Source: Chachezhania sediminis
GTDB lineage: Bacteria > Pseudomonadota > Alphaproteobacteria > Rhodobacterales > Rhodobacteraceae
Length of the DNA: 64,000 bases
Direction: 5' to 3'
Assembly: GCF_009765275.1 (NCBI RefSeq)
Contig: NZ_VOPH01000004.1
Coordinates: 186,001 to 250,000, forward strand
Positions 24,653 to 34,643 of the stretch are shown piece by piece. Within the stretch, counting starts at the first letter, position 1; each line of letters starts with the position of its first letter. Position numbers and translations under genes: made by a program. The notes under the pieces are model-generated. The model saw nothing but the letters and a program-made list of their open reading frames with translations, made no database searches and was not told the origin of the DNA.

Positions 24653-25492
24653 TCAGTCCGTGAAGGTCCGGGCCAGCGCGCAGAACGCCTCCAGCGAGAC
24701 CTGTTCGGCCCGTTCCGTCGGCTTGATACCGGCGGCGTTCAGGTGATCCTCGATATCCGGGGCCAGACCCTTCAGCGCGGCGCGCAGCATCTTGCGCCGC
24801 TGGTTGAAGGCGGCGGCCACGACGCGCGACAGGGTCGCAGGATCGGCCGGGTATCGGGGTTCGGGCAGCGCCTCCAGGTGGACGACGGCGCTGGTGACCT
24901 TGGGCGGGGGCGTGAAGGCCTCGGCCGGAAGGGCCATGGCGATCCGCGCTGTGGTGCGCCATTGCGACAGCACCGCCAGCCGGCCATAGGCCTTGGACCC
25001 GGGCTGCGCCACGATGCGTTCGGCCACCTCGCGCTGGAACATCAGCGTCAGGCTTTGCCAGAAGGGCGGCCATTCCGGCGGCGTCAGCCAGCGCACCAGA
25101 AGTTCGGTGCCGACGTTGTAGGGCAGGTTCGCCGCGATTCGCACCGGCTGCGTCAGCAGCGCGGCCGTGTCGACCGCCAGCGCATCGCCTTCGACGATCT
25201 CCAGCCGGTCGGGATAGGCTGCGGCGATCTCCTGCAGGGCGGGAATGCAGCGGCTGTCCTTTTCCACCGCCACTACGCGCCGCGCGCCTTCGGACAAGAG
25301 CCCGCGGGTCAGCCCGCCGGGGCCCGGGCCGATTTCCAGCACGTCGCAGCCCGTCAGGTCGCCCGCCTGCCGCGCGATCTTGGCGGTCAGGTTCAGGTCC
25401 AGAAGGAAGTTCTGACCCAGCGACTTGCGCGCCGACAGGCCGTGGGCGGCGATCACCGCGCGCAGGGGGGGCAGGCCGTCGATGGCGGTCAT
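24653..25492 (-). CDS. rsmA: 16S rRNA dimethyladenosine transferase
   Basis: 279 residues. It adds four methyl groups to two adjacent adenines in the 3' terminal hairpin of 16S rRNA. Marks are the N-terminal [16 protein letters not shown], the SAM loop [17 protein letters not shown], and the catalytic NLPY in [20 protein letters not shown]-terminal helical domain includes [15 protein letters not shown]. It is the last gene of the lptF-to-rsmA block and overlaps pdxA by four bases. Confidence 0.96.
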   Translation of the reverse strand: MTAIDGLPPLRAVIAAHGLSARKSLGQNFLLDLNLTAKIARQAGDLTGCDVLEIGPGPGGLTRGLLSEGARRVVAVEKDSRCIPALQEIAAAYPDRLEIVEGDALAVDTAALLTQPVRIAANLPYNVGTELLVRWLTPPEWPPFWQSLTLMFQREVAERIVAQPGSKAYGRLAVLSQWRTTARIAMALPAEAFTPPPKVTSAVVHLEALPEPRYPADPATLSRVVAAAFNQRRKMLRAALKGLAPDIEDHLNAAGIKPTERAEQVSLEAFCALARTFTD

Positions 25493-26472
25493 GCGGCCGT
25501 ACTCCGTGCCATGGATTGCGCCAGCTTCAGCGCCTCGATCAGGCTGGACGGGTTGGCGATGCCTTGTCCTGCGATGTCGAAGGCGGTGCCGTGGTCGGGC
25601 GAGGTGCGGATGAAGGGCAGGCCCAGCGTCACGTTTACGCCGCGGTCGAAATCCAGCGTCTTGATCGGGATCAGCGCTTGGTCGTGATACATCGCCACCG
25701 CCGCATCGTACCTTGCGCGGGCCGCGGCGTGGAACATCGTGTCGGCGGGCAGCGGGCCCAGCAGGTCGTGGCCTTCGGAGCGCATCGTGGCGACCAGATC
25801 GTTGATCCAGTCCAGTTCCTGCCGGCCCATGGCGCCGCCTTCGCCGGCATGGGGGTTCAGACCCGCCACGGCGATCCGGGGCCGCGCGATACCGAACTGG
25901 CGGGTCAGGCCGTCGGCTGTGATCTCGATGGTTTCGCGCAGCAGGGCGGGCGTCAGCGCGCCGGGCACGTCCTGAAGGGCGATGTGGATCGTGGCGGGCA
26001 CCACGCGCAGCTGGTCGCTGGCCAGCATCATCACCGCGCGGGGGGCGTTCCCCAGCGCCGCCAGGAATTCGGTATGACCTGGATAGGCAAAGTTCGCCCC
26101 GTCGATCAGCGCCTTCTTGTGGATCGGCGCAGTGCAGACCGCGGATGCCGCGCCGGACCGTGTCAGCGCCACGGCCCGTTCGATGGCCTGGATCACGCCA
26201 GCGGCATTGGCAGGGTCGGGCTGGCCGGGCGTGGCCTGTCCCGCGAAGTCGTGGCGGAGCACCGGGAAGCGGTCGGCCGGCAGGGCGGTCAGCTCGTCGG
26301 GACGGGCGATCTCGGCGACCGGAGTTCCGGTCGGCAGATGCCGGGGATCACCGATCCAGACGAAGGGACAGTCGGCCCCCAGCGCCCGCCAGGCGGCGAC
26401 CGCGACTTCCGGGCCGATGCCCGCGGGTTCGCCGCAGGTCAGCGCAATCGGTGCCATGGCAGGGGCGGTCAT
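25489..26472 (-). CDS. pdxA: 4-hydroxythreonine-4-phosphate dehydrogenase
   Basis: 327 residues. It oxidises 4-phosphohydroxythreonine with NAD(P)+ in the DXP-dependent pathway to pyridoxal phosphate. N-terminal [18 protein letters not shown], then [21 protein letters not shown], the metal-binding histidines in this segment and in [19 protein letters not shown], and the C-terminal [14 protein letters not shown] are all family marks. Start and stop overlap its neighbours surA and rsmA by four bases each, so translation is coupled through the block. Confidence 0.96.
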   Translation of the reverse strand: MTAPAMAPIALTCGEPAGIGPEVAVAAWRALGADCPFVWIGDPRHLPTGTPVAEIARPDELTALPADRFPVLRHDFAGQATPGQPDPANAAGVIQAIERAVALTRSGAASAVCTAPIHKKALIDGANFAYPGHTEFLAALGNAPRAVMMLASDQLRVVPATIHIALQDVPGALTPALLRETIEITADGLTRQFGIARPRIAVAGLNPHAGEGGAMGRQELDWINDLVATMRSEGHDLLGPLPADTMFHAAARARYDAAVAMYHDQALIPIKTLDFDRGVNVTLGLPFIRTSPDHGTAFDIAGQGIANPSSLIEALKLAQSMARSTAA

Positions 26473-27710
26473 TTCTCGACGATGATGGCGTCGGCCTTCA
26501 GCTGATCCAGAAGGCCGTTTGCCGCCGCCTCGACCCGCTGGCCGGCCAGAGCCTGGGCGACCTGGTCACGGGTGGCGCCTTCGTTGGCCTTGGCGGTCCG
26601 GCCGCAGAGCATAAGGAAGAGCAGCACCTGCCCGTTGTTGCGCGTCAGCTGGTAAGAGCTTTCGCCATCGTCCAGCTTGGACAGTTCCAGTGCAATGTCC
26701 TGCGGGATCTGCGACGGAGGCAGCGTTTCGCGCTGCAGCACGCTTTCGGGCTGGCCCAGGGCCACGCCGTAAAGATCGTTGCATTCGACCACGCGGTCCT
26801 GGATCGCCTTGGCGCGCGCCAACGCATCGGGCGTGCGGCCGCCGGGGATCGCGTAGGTGGCGTATTCGATGGCCGCGTATTGCGGTGTGCCACCTGCGAT
26901 TTCCGCGATGTCTCGCATCTGGAACAGGGCCACGGCGCCTTCCAGCCCGATGGGCTGGGTCACCTGACCGGGCGAAAGGCCCAGGATCACCGGGCCCAGG
27001 GCCGGCGGCAGCCGGTTCAGGTCCAGCCAGGGCATCGCGCCGCCGTCGGCCGCGGTCTGGGCCGCCGAATACTGCCGCGCCGCGGCCGCGAAGGCGGGGA
27101 CCGAGTCGATGGCAGAGAGTTCTTCGACCAGCTGGCTGACTTCGTCGGCGGTCTGGGGGGTGATCGGGATGATGATTTCCGACAGCAGGACGCGCACACC
27201 GCCGGTGGTGCCGGCCAGGCCCAAGGCGCGGTCGATTTCCGCGTCCGTCGGGCGGGATTGCTGCAGGAACATGCCGCGGGCCAGTTCGCGCCAGCCGACC
27301 GTCACGCGCATGAAGTCGCGCATCGTTTCCGGCGCCACGCCGGATTCGGACAGCACGTTCAGGAACTGTTCGCGGTCGATATTGTTGCGTTCGGCCAGCG
27401 TCTGGATGGCATCGTCGACATCGCTGTCGGGGACCACGACCCCGGCCTGCTTCATCGCCTGCATCCGCAGGCGGTCGTCGATCAGGGCGTCGCGGGCGCT
27501 ACTTTCCGTGCTGCCGGGGGCGTTCATGACCTGCATCAGCCGGGCGCGCTGCTGCACCTCGTAATTCGTGATGACGTCATCGTTCACGATCACGGCGGGC
27601 GAAAACAGTCCGTTGGCGGCCAGGGGCCCGGCAAGAGCCAGGCCAAGCGCCGTAGCAAGGGCGCGCAGGGGTCCGCGACGGAAGCGGGAGAAGGTCAGGA
27701 ACTTGTACAT
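26469..27710 (-). CDS. surA: Periplasmic chaperone/peptidyl-prolyl isomerase SurA
   Basis: 413 residues. The signal segment is near the N-terminus (ALATALGLALAGPLAANG). The chaperone N-domain follows with SPAVIVNDDVITNYEVQQRARLM-type sequence, DALIDDRLRMQAMKQAG and FLNVLSESGVAPETMRDFMR. One parvulin-like region (LLSEIIIPI, AAARQYSAAQTAADGGAMPW) is visible, and the C-terminal helix returns to the chaperone module. SurA escorts outer-membrane proteins, LptD being a main client, to the BAM complex; its gene overlaps the end of lptD by 16 bases. Confidence 0.92.
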   Translation of the reverse strand: MYKFLTFSRFRRGPLRALATALGLALAGPLAANGLFSPAVIVNDDVITNYEVQQRARLMQVMNAPGSTESSARDALIDDRLRMQAMKQAGVVVPDSDVDDAIQTLAERNNIDREQFLNVLSESGVAPETMRDFMRVTVGWRELARGMFLQQSRPTDAEIDRALGLAGTTGGVRVLLSEIIIPITPQTADEVSQLVEELSAIDSVPAFAAAARQYSAAQTAADGGAMPWLDLNRLPPALGPVILGLSPGQVTQPIGLEGAVALFQMRDIAEIAGGTPQYAAIEYATYAIPGGRTPDALARAKAIQDRVVECNDLYGVALGQPESVLQRETLPPSQIPQDIALELSKLDDGESSYQLTRNNGQVLLFLMLCGRTAKANEGATRDQVAQALAGQRVEAAANGLLDQLKADAIIVEK

Positions 27711-29884
27711 GTGCGCCTGTAGTTGCTGCTGTTCTGGACCGCGAAGCCGCCTAGCCGGACATTTATCCCGAAGGTCGTCGACGGATCGACATTCGCGGTG
27801 GACGTGTTGCGCCGGCTGAGCGAGAGATCGATCTCCACGCATTCGTTTCTGTAGAGAAGGCCCACGCCTACGATCGTGGGATCATCCTCGGTCACGTCAT
27901 AGCGCAAGTTCGCGCTGGCGGTCCAGCCCGGCACCAGGTCGTAGCGCGTATCGAACCAGATCTCGGACAGGGGATCGGTCCGGTCCTCGACCGGATCGGT
28001 GTCCAGCCACAGGTAGGTTCCCACCAGATCGAAACGCCCGCCGGTCCAGCGGCCGCGCATTTCCGCCTTGGAAACCGAGAAGTCCGAGTTCAGAAGCGTG
28101 CGCCCGTTGAGCCACAGCTTGTCGGTCAGCGATATCTCGCCCGCCAGAAGCAGGTCCGACACGGTGCCGGCCAGCCCAGACGAGGGCGAGAAATTCGGAT
28201 CCGCCGGCTGTCGCAGGACCTGGCCGAAGGCGGCCCAGCTTTCCCAGCCGGACCGGGCATAGCGCGCCCAGGTCCCGCCGTAGACGACGGTCGGCGCGCT
28301 TTCGCGCACGTCTGGGGCCGGGAATCGGCTGAGCGACAGCAGGTCGCCGCGGTCGAATTCGACGAAACGGCTTTCTTCGTTCGGGACGGGGCTGCCGGAC
28401 ATGTCGGCCCAGCCCAGTTGCAGCACCGGTTCCAGAAAGTGGATGGTGCCGTTCCGGGTCGTCTTCGTCATCGGCCGGGTAAAGCTGACCGCGGCGCGGG
28501 GCGTCGTGTGGTTCACGTGCTGGGGATAGTTGGGATCGTCCTTGATGCCGAAATTGTCGGCGGCAAAGCCCACCCGCACCTCGCTGCGGACGCCGCCCTT
28601 CAGGATCCAGTCCTTCAGCCAGGCCACATCCACCGTCGACCGGGCGATGTCGCGGCCCAGCACGTCCAGGTCCGAGGACCGCGAATGGCTGTGCAGGTCC
28701 ACGCCGAAGCGGAACTGCCCGCCCAGCGGCCCGCCCGGATAGAAGCGGTGCGAATACAGCGCGTCTGTGATGACGGTGGGCTGCGTCGATTCCGTGTCGT
28801 CGTCGCGCAGCGACTTGAAATAGTTGACCTCAGTCCGGAACATGCTGGTGTCCAGGATCCGCTGCAGGCCGACCTCGCTGCGCAGCCGGTCCAGGTTCGG
28901 CAGGTTGTAATTCACCAGATAACTGTCGTCGGTGACGGTCTGGAGGTCGAAATCCACCGACCAGTCACGGTCGAGGTAGAAGATGCCGTTGCCGAACAGG
29001 TAGCCGCGCAGCTTGCCCGGGATCAGATCGTCGCTGGACAGGGCCCCTTCGAAGAACAGGTCCCCCCGCCGCAGCGCCTGGCGATAACGGAAGTTCAGCG
29101 TCCGGGTCCGGGTCGACAGGAAGGGGGTCAGCGTAATGTCGGCGGACGGCCCCAGCGGGATGAAATAGGGCAGCTTGATGCCGAAGCCCAGGTCGGTGGA
29201 ATTCACGACACCGGGGATCAGGAAGCCGCGGGCGCGTTCGACCGTGGGATCGGGCAGGCGCATCCGCGGCAGGTAGAACACCGGCACGTTCAGCACGCGG
29301 AAGGTCGCGTTTTCGAAATAGAGCTGCCGTTCGACCTGGTCGTGGATCACCTTGCGGGCGCGGATCTGCCACAGCGGCGCGCGGCCTTCCTCGCATACCC
29401 GGCACGAGGTGACGGCGGTCTTGTAAAGCTGGGTATAGCGCCCGCCGACGCGGTTCATCTGCACGGCGGCGAGCTGGAGCTGCTGATCCAGCACCAGCCG
29501 CGCGCCGGTCAGAAGGCCGGTCTGCAGGTCGCTGTCCAGCTCTGCCATGTCTGCCAGAACCAGCGTGCCGGATCCCCGGTCGATGCGGATCGGCCCGTCG
29601 ATCGACAGCTTGCCGGTTGTCCGGTCATAGGTGACCTTGCGCGCCCGCAGTCGGACATCGCCCTGGAAGGCTTCGACATTGCCTTCGGCGACCAGCGTGT
29701 CGGAATTGGCGACATAGATGCGGTCGGCCACAAGGATTGCCGGCGCCGGCCCGCCCGTGTCCAGGGCCGTCTGCGCACGGGCAGGGCCGTCCGGCAGAAG
29801 CATCAGCACCACCAGCCAGCCCAGCACCGCCAGGACCGCGCGCAGCCGCGAAAGGCCGCCGGAAAGGAGGCGTCCGGTCGTCAT
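27695..29884 (-). CDS. lptD: LPS-assembly outer-membrane protein LptD
   Basis: 729 residues. A signal peptide (ending ARAQT near residue 38) precedes an N-terminal OstA/LptA-like jellyroll (ADRIYVANSDTLVAEGNVEAF, LRARKVTYDRTTGKL), then a beta-barrel of about 500 residues with PVFYLPRMRLPDPTVERARGF, the LptD hallmark. Two cysteines lie together (SCRVCEEG, near 140) and two late in the chain (YRNECVE and YRRTCTSS near the very end), compatible with the interdomain disulfides that activate LptD. It inserts lipopolysaccharide into the outer leaflet, fed by LptFG. ATGA overlap with lptG upstream, 16-base overlap with surA downstream. Confidence 0.95.
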   Translation of the reverse strand: MTTGRLLSGGLSRLRAVLAVLGWLVVLMLLPDGPARAQTALDTGGPAPAILVADRIYVANSDTLVAEGNVEAFQGDVRLRARKVTYDRTTGKLSIDGPIRIDRGSGTLVLADMAELDSDLQTGLLTGARLVLDQQLQLAAVQMNRVGGRYTQLYKTAVTSCRVCEEGRAPLWQIRARKVIHDQVERQLYFENATFRVLNVPVFYLPRMRLPDPTVERARGFLIPGVVNSTDLGFGIKLPYFIPLGPSADITLTPFLSTRTRTLNFRYRQALRRGDLFFEGALSSDDLIPGKLRGYLFGNGIFYLDRDWSVDFDLQTVTDDSYLVNYNLPNLDRLRSEVGLQRILDTSMFRTEVNYFKSLRDDDTESTQPTVITDALYSHRFYPGGPLGGQFRFGVDLHSHSRSSDLDVLGRDIARSTVDVAWLKDWILKGGVRSEVRVGFAADNFGIKDDPNYPQHVNHTTPRAAVSFTRPMTKTTRNGTIHFLEPVLQLGWADMSGSPVPNEESRFVEFDRGDLLSLSRFPAPDVRESAPTVVYGGTWARYARSGWESWAAFGQVLRQPADPNFSPSSGLAGTVSDLLLAGEISLTDKLWLNGRTLLNSDFSVSKAEMRGRWTGGRFDLVGTYLWLDTDPVEDRTDPLSEIWFDTRYDLVPGWTASANLRYDVTEDDPTIVGVGLLYRNECVEIDLSLSRRNTSTANVDPSTTFGINVRLGGFAVQNSSNYRRTCTSS

Positions 29885-30978
29885 CCGTCTTCGGCGTAAA
29901 GAAGCAGGCCCGCCGTCAGCATGACGGCGGCCACCGGCGGCGCCCAGGCGGCCAGCGCCACGGGCAGCTGGCCGTTTTCGCCAAGAACCTCGGCGAAGTT
30001 GCGGATGAAGTAGAGCGTAAAGCCCAAAAGGACCGAGGCCAGCACCGCCACGCCGGTCCCGCCGAAACGGACATGGCGCATGGTGAAGGCGGCGCCCACC
30101 AGCACCATGGCCACCAGGAACAGGGGCCGGGCCAGTTCCGACTGATACCAGATCTCGAATCTCGTGGTGGAAAAGCCTGCGGCCTTCATCTGCCGGATCT
30201 TGGCAGGCATCTTGTAGATCGATGTGCCGTCCGTCCGGCCGACGCTGTCCAGGATCTGGTCCGGGGTCAGCGATGTGGGAATCGTCATTTCGGCGAAGGT
30301 CTCGCTCTGGTGTTCGGGGCTGGTGCCGGGGCCCAGAGGCCAGACCTTGCCGTTCTGCAGGATCCACTTGCCGTCTTCAAGCTCGGCCGTGTCGGCCTCG
30401 ATCCGGCGGATCGGGCCGCCGCCGCGCTGGTAGGTCAGGATGCTGATCTGGCTCAGCGTATCTGCGTCCTGGTCGATCTTCAGCGCATGGACGACGGACT
30501 GGGTGTCGGGCCCGCTTTGCCGCAGCCAAAGGCCCTCGCTGGACAGCGACAGCGCGGCGGATTCGTCGTTCCGCCAGCGGGCCACCAGTTCGTCGTAGCG
30601 TTCGCTGGTCGCCGCGGTGATCGGGTTCAGCGTCGTCACCGCCAGCAGGCCGATCACCGCGGTCACCGAAACGGGTGCCAGCAGCGCGCGCAGGCCCGAC
30701 CTGCCGATGGCCCGGGTGACCACCAGTTCGCTGGTCCGGGCCAGGCCCACGAACAGAAGGATCGCCGACAGGATGACCAGCAGAGGCAGGACGTCGCTCA
30801 TCGACTGGGGGGCGTTCAGCAGCGACAGGCTTAGCAAGCGGACGATGCCCAGATCTGCGTCCTGGAACTTGCGGATCTGTTCGAACAGTTCCACCAGCAC
30901 GATCAGCACAAGGAAGATCACGCCGACCATCAGGAAGCTTTGCACGAAGCGGCGTGCGAAATAGAAATCCAGCGTCAT
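29881..30978 (-). CDS. lptG: LPS export ABC transporter permease LptG
   Basis: 365 residues. Three membrane helices lie at the N-terminus (MTLDFYFARRFVQSFLMVGV onwards), then a periplasmic jellyroll of about 150 residues (EGLWLRQSGPDTQSVVHALK), then three C-terminal helices (RPLFLVAMVLVGAAFTMRHV). This is the LptF/LptG layout. Together with LptF and the ATPase LptB, which is not in this window, it extracts LPS from the inner membrane. ATGA overlaps on both sides. Confidence 0.95.
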   Translation of the reverse strand: MTLDFYFARRFVQSFLMVGVIFLVLIVLVELFEQIRKFQDADLGIVRLLSLSLLNAPQSMSDVLPLLVILSAILLFVGLARTSELVVTRAIGRSGLRALLAPVSVTAVIGLLAVTTLNPITAATSERYDELVARWRNDESAALSLSSEGLWLRQSGPDTQSVVHALKIDQDADTLSQISILTYQRGGGPIRRIEADTAELEDGKWILQNGKVWPLGPGTSPEHQSETFAEMTIPTSLTPDQILDSVGRTDGTSIYKMPAKIRQMKAAGFSTTRFEIWYQSELARPLFLVAMVLVGAAFTMRHVRFGGTGVAVLASVLLGFTLYFIRNFAEVLGENGQLPVALAAWAPPVAAVMLTAGLLLYAEDG

Positions 30979-32135
30979 GTCGCCCCCGCGTCCGCTGCTT
31001 CCTCGGGCAGGCGGGCCAGTCCGATGCCGGCCAGCAGGATCCGCACCGGCCGCCCGGCCAGGGTCATGAAGACCCCCGACAGGGCCAGTCCGATCAGCGT
31101 CGGCACGTAGAGCAGAGGCCAGAGGTCCGCGTTCTTCAGCACGGGCGACGAGACGGCGCCGCGCAGTACCTCCAGCATGATCAGGAAGACGAAGCCGCCA
31201 AGCGCTTGCGGCCAAAGGCCGAAACGCGAATAGCTGCCCAGTGTCAGCGTCGAATAGGCGACCATCGCCACCGCCAGGCAGATCGTGGCCCAGGCGAAGC
31301 GCTGGTGCAGTTCCTCGACCAGGCGGCCTTCGGTGATGCCGTCCGTTCCGATGTAATCGTCGGCGCGGAAGATCAGGTCCAGCGTGGGCAGGGCGCGCAG
31401 GTTGGTCCCGCTACCGTCCGAGCCGGACATCATCGAACTGATATCATAGGAGAAATCGGCGAACTGCGTGACCGACATCGTCCGCGTGTTGCGGTTCAGT
31501 TGCTGGGCGATGCCATCGACCATGACCAGACTGGCCCGATCGCCGCTGCGCACCAGATAGGCCTCGGCCGAATTATAGATCACTTCGCGGGCGGGGTCGC
31601 GGCGGTCGGACAGGTAAAGGTCGCGCAGCGTGCCGTCGGGGTCGATCTGGCGGATGTAGAAGGTCACGTTTTCGTCCGGGTGCATGAAGCTGCCTTCCTT
31701 CAGCAGCCGGGCGGTGACGTTCTGTGCCACCTCCGCCTCGCGCAGGTCGAGCTGCGCCAGCGACGCGGGGCGCAGCACATTGGTCAGAATCGCCATCATC
31801 AGCGCCGCCACCAGTCCCAGCGCGAAGGCCGGCCGCGCCAGTCGCCAGGAACTGGAGCCCACGGCCTGCATCACCGTCATCTCGCTTTCCCGCGACAGGC
31901 GGTTGGTGACATAGGCCACGGCGCCAAAGACGGAAATCGGCATGACCGTGCGGATCAGCGTGGGCAGGATGAGCGCCGTGAATTCAAGGAAAACCATCGC
32001 CGACTGGCCATCGCCGATCAGCTGGTCGAACAGGCCGACGGCCCGATTGATCCAGAACACTGTCACCAGGATCAGCGCAAAGAATCCGAAGAACAGCAGA
32101 TATTGCGACAGGACATATCTGTCGTATCGATGCAC
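30975..32135 (-). CDS. lptF: LPS export ABC transporter permease LptF
   Basis: 386 residues from a GTG at 32135 (VHRYDRYVLSQYLL) with GGGGGGA about six bases upstream; the frame extends to 32207, but the extra residues do not look like family sequence. Six helices frame a periplasmic domain (ENVTFYIRQIDPDGTLRDLY). SESEMTVMQAVGSSSWRLARP in the second helix pair, close to the coupling-helix E-x-T-x-x-x-A pattern, is typical of the family. First gene of the lptF-lptG-lptD-surA-pdxA-rsmA block. Confidence 0.93.
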   Translation of the reverse strand: MHRYDRYVLSQYLLFFGFFALILVTVFWINRAVGLFDQLIGDGQSAMVFLEFTALILPTLIRTVMPISVFGAVAYVTNRLSRESEMTVMQAVGSSSWRLARPAFALGLVAALMMAILTNVLRPASLAQLDLREAEVAQNVTARLLKEGSFMHPDENVTFYIRQIDPDGTLRDLYLSDRRDPAREVIYNSAEAYLVRSGDRASLVMVDGIAQQLNRNTRTMSVTQFADFSYDISSMMSGSDGSGTNLRALPTLDLIFRADDYIGTDGITEGRLVEELHQRFAWATICLAVAMVAYSTLTLGSYSRFGLWPQALGGFVFLIMLEVLRGAVSSPVLKNADLWPLLYVPTLIGLALSGVFMTLAGRPVRILLAGIGLARLPEEAADAGAT

Positions 32136-32522
32136 TGCGATCCCCCCGGAACGAGCGTGGTTGAGCGAGTTAGCATAACCGACGTGGCAGCCAAGGAAAA
32201 CGGCCATGTGGTCAAGCCCCGGCCGCAGCTATAGCCTTGGTCTCGCGCGGCCGGAAGGGGCGTGCGTCCAACGGCTGCATTCTGTGGCGCCCGGGCGCCC
32301 ATCGAGGGGGGCGGGATTCTCTTTTTTGCGGTGTTCCGCTGCGAAAGCGGTTCAATTCGGCGCGCGACTGGGCAATTGTCCGCGTCGAGATACCGTTGGA
32401 CGGCATTCGGCCCGGGGCCTGCCGGCCGCGGTCCGATGCCAAGACGATGCAAAGACGATGCCAAGACCGGCACCAAGACTTGCGACGCAGGGACCCTGTG
32501 CCGCGCCTGACAGGAGACTGAC
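32136..32522. other. Divergent intergenic region of lptF and pepA
   Basis: 387 bases. It should contain both promoters; a TATGCT-like -10 for lptF lies near 32175, and a CCGC/GCGG hairpin (about 32337-32350) lies on the pepA side. Short Arg/Pro-rich frames cross it but none has a ribosome binding site or family resemblance. Confidence 0.4.
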
Positions 32523-33998
32523 ATGACCGAACCGTCCCCGATCCGTTTCATCCCCGTTGACCTGCCGGCCCTGGCGACGGCGGTAGGCCGTCTGGCGATC
32601 CTGGTGACGCCCGAAGGCCGGATGGACCAGGCCGGCCGCCGCGTGAACCGGCTGACCCGCGGCGCGGTGCAGCGCCTGGTGGAAAGCGAACGCTTCACCT
32701 CGGCCAAGGTCGGCCAGGTCTTCACCCTGGCCTGGCCCTCCGGGATGGAGGTCGAAGCAGTCGATGTCGTGATCCTGCCGCGCAATGCCTCGGCGCTCGA
32801 CACCCGCAAGGCCGGGTCGAAGCTGGCGGCGCTGAAGGGCAAGGCCGCGCTGACGGTGATGGCGGGATCGGCCAAGCACCCGGGCGAACTGGCCTTGGGG
32901 ATTGCGCTCCGCGACTATGACTTCACCGCGCACAAGAGCGGCGATGCCCCGGCCGCTGGCGGCGCGGTCGAGATCGCACACAAGGTCCCGGAAGAGGCAG
33001 ACGGTCTGGCGGCTGCCGCCCTGGCGCTGGCCTCGGGCGTGCACATGACCCGCGACCTTGTGAACGAACCGGCCAACGTGCTGACCACCACCGAATTCGC
33101 CGACCGCCTGGTGGAGATGGAGAGCATCGGCCTGAAGGTCGAGGTGCTGGACGAGGACAGGCTGGCCGAACTGGGCATGAAGATGCTGCTGTCGGTCGGG
33201 CAGGGGTCCGTCAGCCCGTCCAAGGTCGTGGTGATGGAATGGAACGGGGGCGAAGCCGGTGCCGCGCCCTTTGCGCTGATCGGCAAGGGCGTCGTCTTCG
33301 ACACGGGCGGCATCTCGCTGAAGCCGGCCGCGGGCATGGAAGACATGACCATGGATATGGGCGGCGCGGGCGTCGTTGCCGGCACCATGCGCACGCTGGC
33401 GCTGCGCAAGGCCAAGGCCAATGTCGTGGGTCTGGTGGGGCTGGTGGAAAACATGCCGTCCGGCAATGCCACGCGGCCGGGCGATGTCGTCACCTCGATG
33501 AAGGGCGACACGGTCGAGATCGTGAATACCGACGCCGAAGGTCGCCTGGTTCTGGGCGACGTGCTCTGGTACGCGCAGGACCGGTTCAATCCCTGTGGCA
33601 TGGTCGATCTGGCGACCCTGACCGGCGCGATGATCGTGGCCCTGGGGCATGAAAATGCGGGCGCCTTTTCCAACGACGATCCGCTGTGCAATGCCTTCCT
33701 GAAGGCGGCCGAGAAGGAAGGCGAGGGCGCCTGGCGCCTGCCTTTGGCCGAGGCCTATCGCGACGGTCTGAAATCGCGGATCGCGGACGTCAAGAACACC
33801 GGCCCACGCGCCGCCGGGTCGATCACTGCGGCCGAGTTCCTGCAGCGTTTCGTCAAGGACGACACGCCCTGGATTCACCTGGACATCGCCGGTGTGGCAT
33901 CCGTCACGTCGGAAACCGCGTTTGCGCCCAAGGGTGCGACGGGCTGGGGTGTCATGGCGCTGAACCGCCTGGTGGCCGAGAAGTTCGAGGCCGAGTAA
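32523..33998 (+). CDS. pepA: Leucyl aminopeptidase (M17)
   Basis: 491 residues. A hexameric cytosolic enzyme with two zinc or manganese ions that removes N-terminal residues from peptides. The C-terminal catalytic domain shows the metal-binding lysine and aspartates in GKGVVFDTGGISLKPA, and the M17 signature NTDAEGRLVLGDVL with its catalytic arginine. The N-terminal domain (about 1-160) is macro-like and variable. CAGGAG lies eight bases before the ATG. holC follows after 22 bases in the arrangement common among bacteria. Confidence 0.96.
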   Translation: MTEPSPIRFIPVDLPALATAVGRLAILVTPEGRMDQAGRRVNRLTRGAVQRLVESERFTSAKVGQVFTLAWPSGMEVEAVDVVILPRNASALDTRKAGSKLAALKGKAALTVMAGSAKHPGELALGIALRDYDFTAHKSGDAPAAGGAVEIAHKVPEEADGLAAAALALASGVHMTRDLVNEPANVLTTTEFADRLVEMESIGLKVEVLDEDRLAELGMKMLLSVGQGSVSPSKVVVMEWNGGEAGAAPFALIGKGVVFDTGGISLKPAAGMEDMTMDMGGAGVVAGTMRTLALRKAKANVVGLVGLVENMPSGNATRPGDVVTSMKGDTVEIVNTDAEGRLVLGDVLWYAQDRFNPCGMVDLATLTGAMIVALGHENAGAFSNDDPLCNAFLKAAEKEGEGAWRLPLAEAYRDGLKSRIADVKNTGPRAAGSITAAEFLQRFVKDDTPWIHLDIAGVASVTSETAFAPKGATGWGVMALNRLVAEKFEAE

Positions 33999-34020
33999 GG
34001 CAGGCAAGGGGGCGCCGCCG

Positions 34021-34479
34021 ATGGGGGCTGTCTACTTCTATCACCTGACGCATCGGCCGCTGGAGGCGGCGCTGCCGCAGCTTCTGGAACGCGCGCGGGG
34101 GGCGGGCTGGCGCGTTGCGGTCCGCGGACGGGATCGCAAGCGGCTGGAATGGCTGGATGAAAAGCTGTGGCTGGGGCCCGAGGAAGGGTTCCCGGCCCAT
34201 GGTCTGGCCGGCGGGGACCATGACGCCGACCAGCCGATCCTGCTGACGACCGAGGAGACCGCGCCCAATGGCGCGGCCTGCGTCATGAGTATCGACGGCG
34301 CCGAGGTAGACCCGGAAGAGGTTGCGGCGCTGGACCGGGTCTGCATCCTGTTCGACGGCAATGACGAGATGGCACTGATCCAGGCCCGCGGCCAGTGGAA
34401 GGTCCTTACAGGGGCCGGATGCAGCGCCCAGTACTGGTCCGAGGAATCGGGCCGCTGGGAAAAGAAAGCCGAACGCTGA
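34021..34479 (+). CDS. holC: DNA polymerase III chi subunit
   Basis: 152 residues. Typical HolC: start MGAVYFYHLTHRPLEAALPQ, central WRVAVRGRDRKRLEWLDEKL with FPAHGLAGG, and the C-terminal CILFDGNDEMALIQARGQWK. It links the clamp loader to SSB at the replication fork. Alphaproteobacteria usually lack an obvious HolD partner, so it may act alone. Co-directional with pepA, 22 bases apart. Confidence 0.93.
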   Translation: MGAVYFYHLTHRPLEAALPQLLERARGAGWRVAVRGRDRKRLEWLDEKLWLGPEEGFPAHGLAGGDHDADQPILLTTEETAPNGAACVMSIDGAEVDPEEVAALDRVCILFDGNDEMALIQARGQWKVLTGAGCSAQYWSEESGRWEKKAER

Positions 34480-34643
34480 AGAGCGTCCTGCGATGGTCAG
34501 GAACAGGCGCGCCGGAACGCCGGACCGGCACGGCGCCCCGACGCTCCACGGCGCGCCCGAAGCACAACTGACGCTGCCAGGTCGGCCGGGCAGGGCGCTT
34601 TGACTGGTGGATCTGACGACGTGCGCCGGCCCGGGACGGGATG

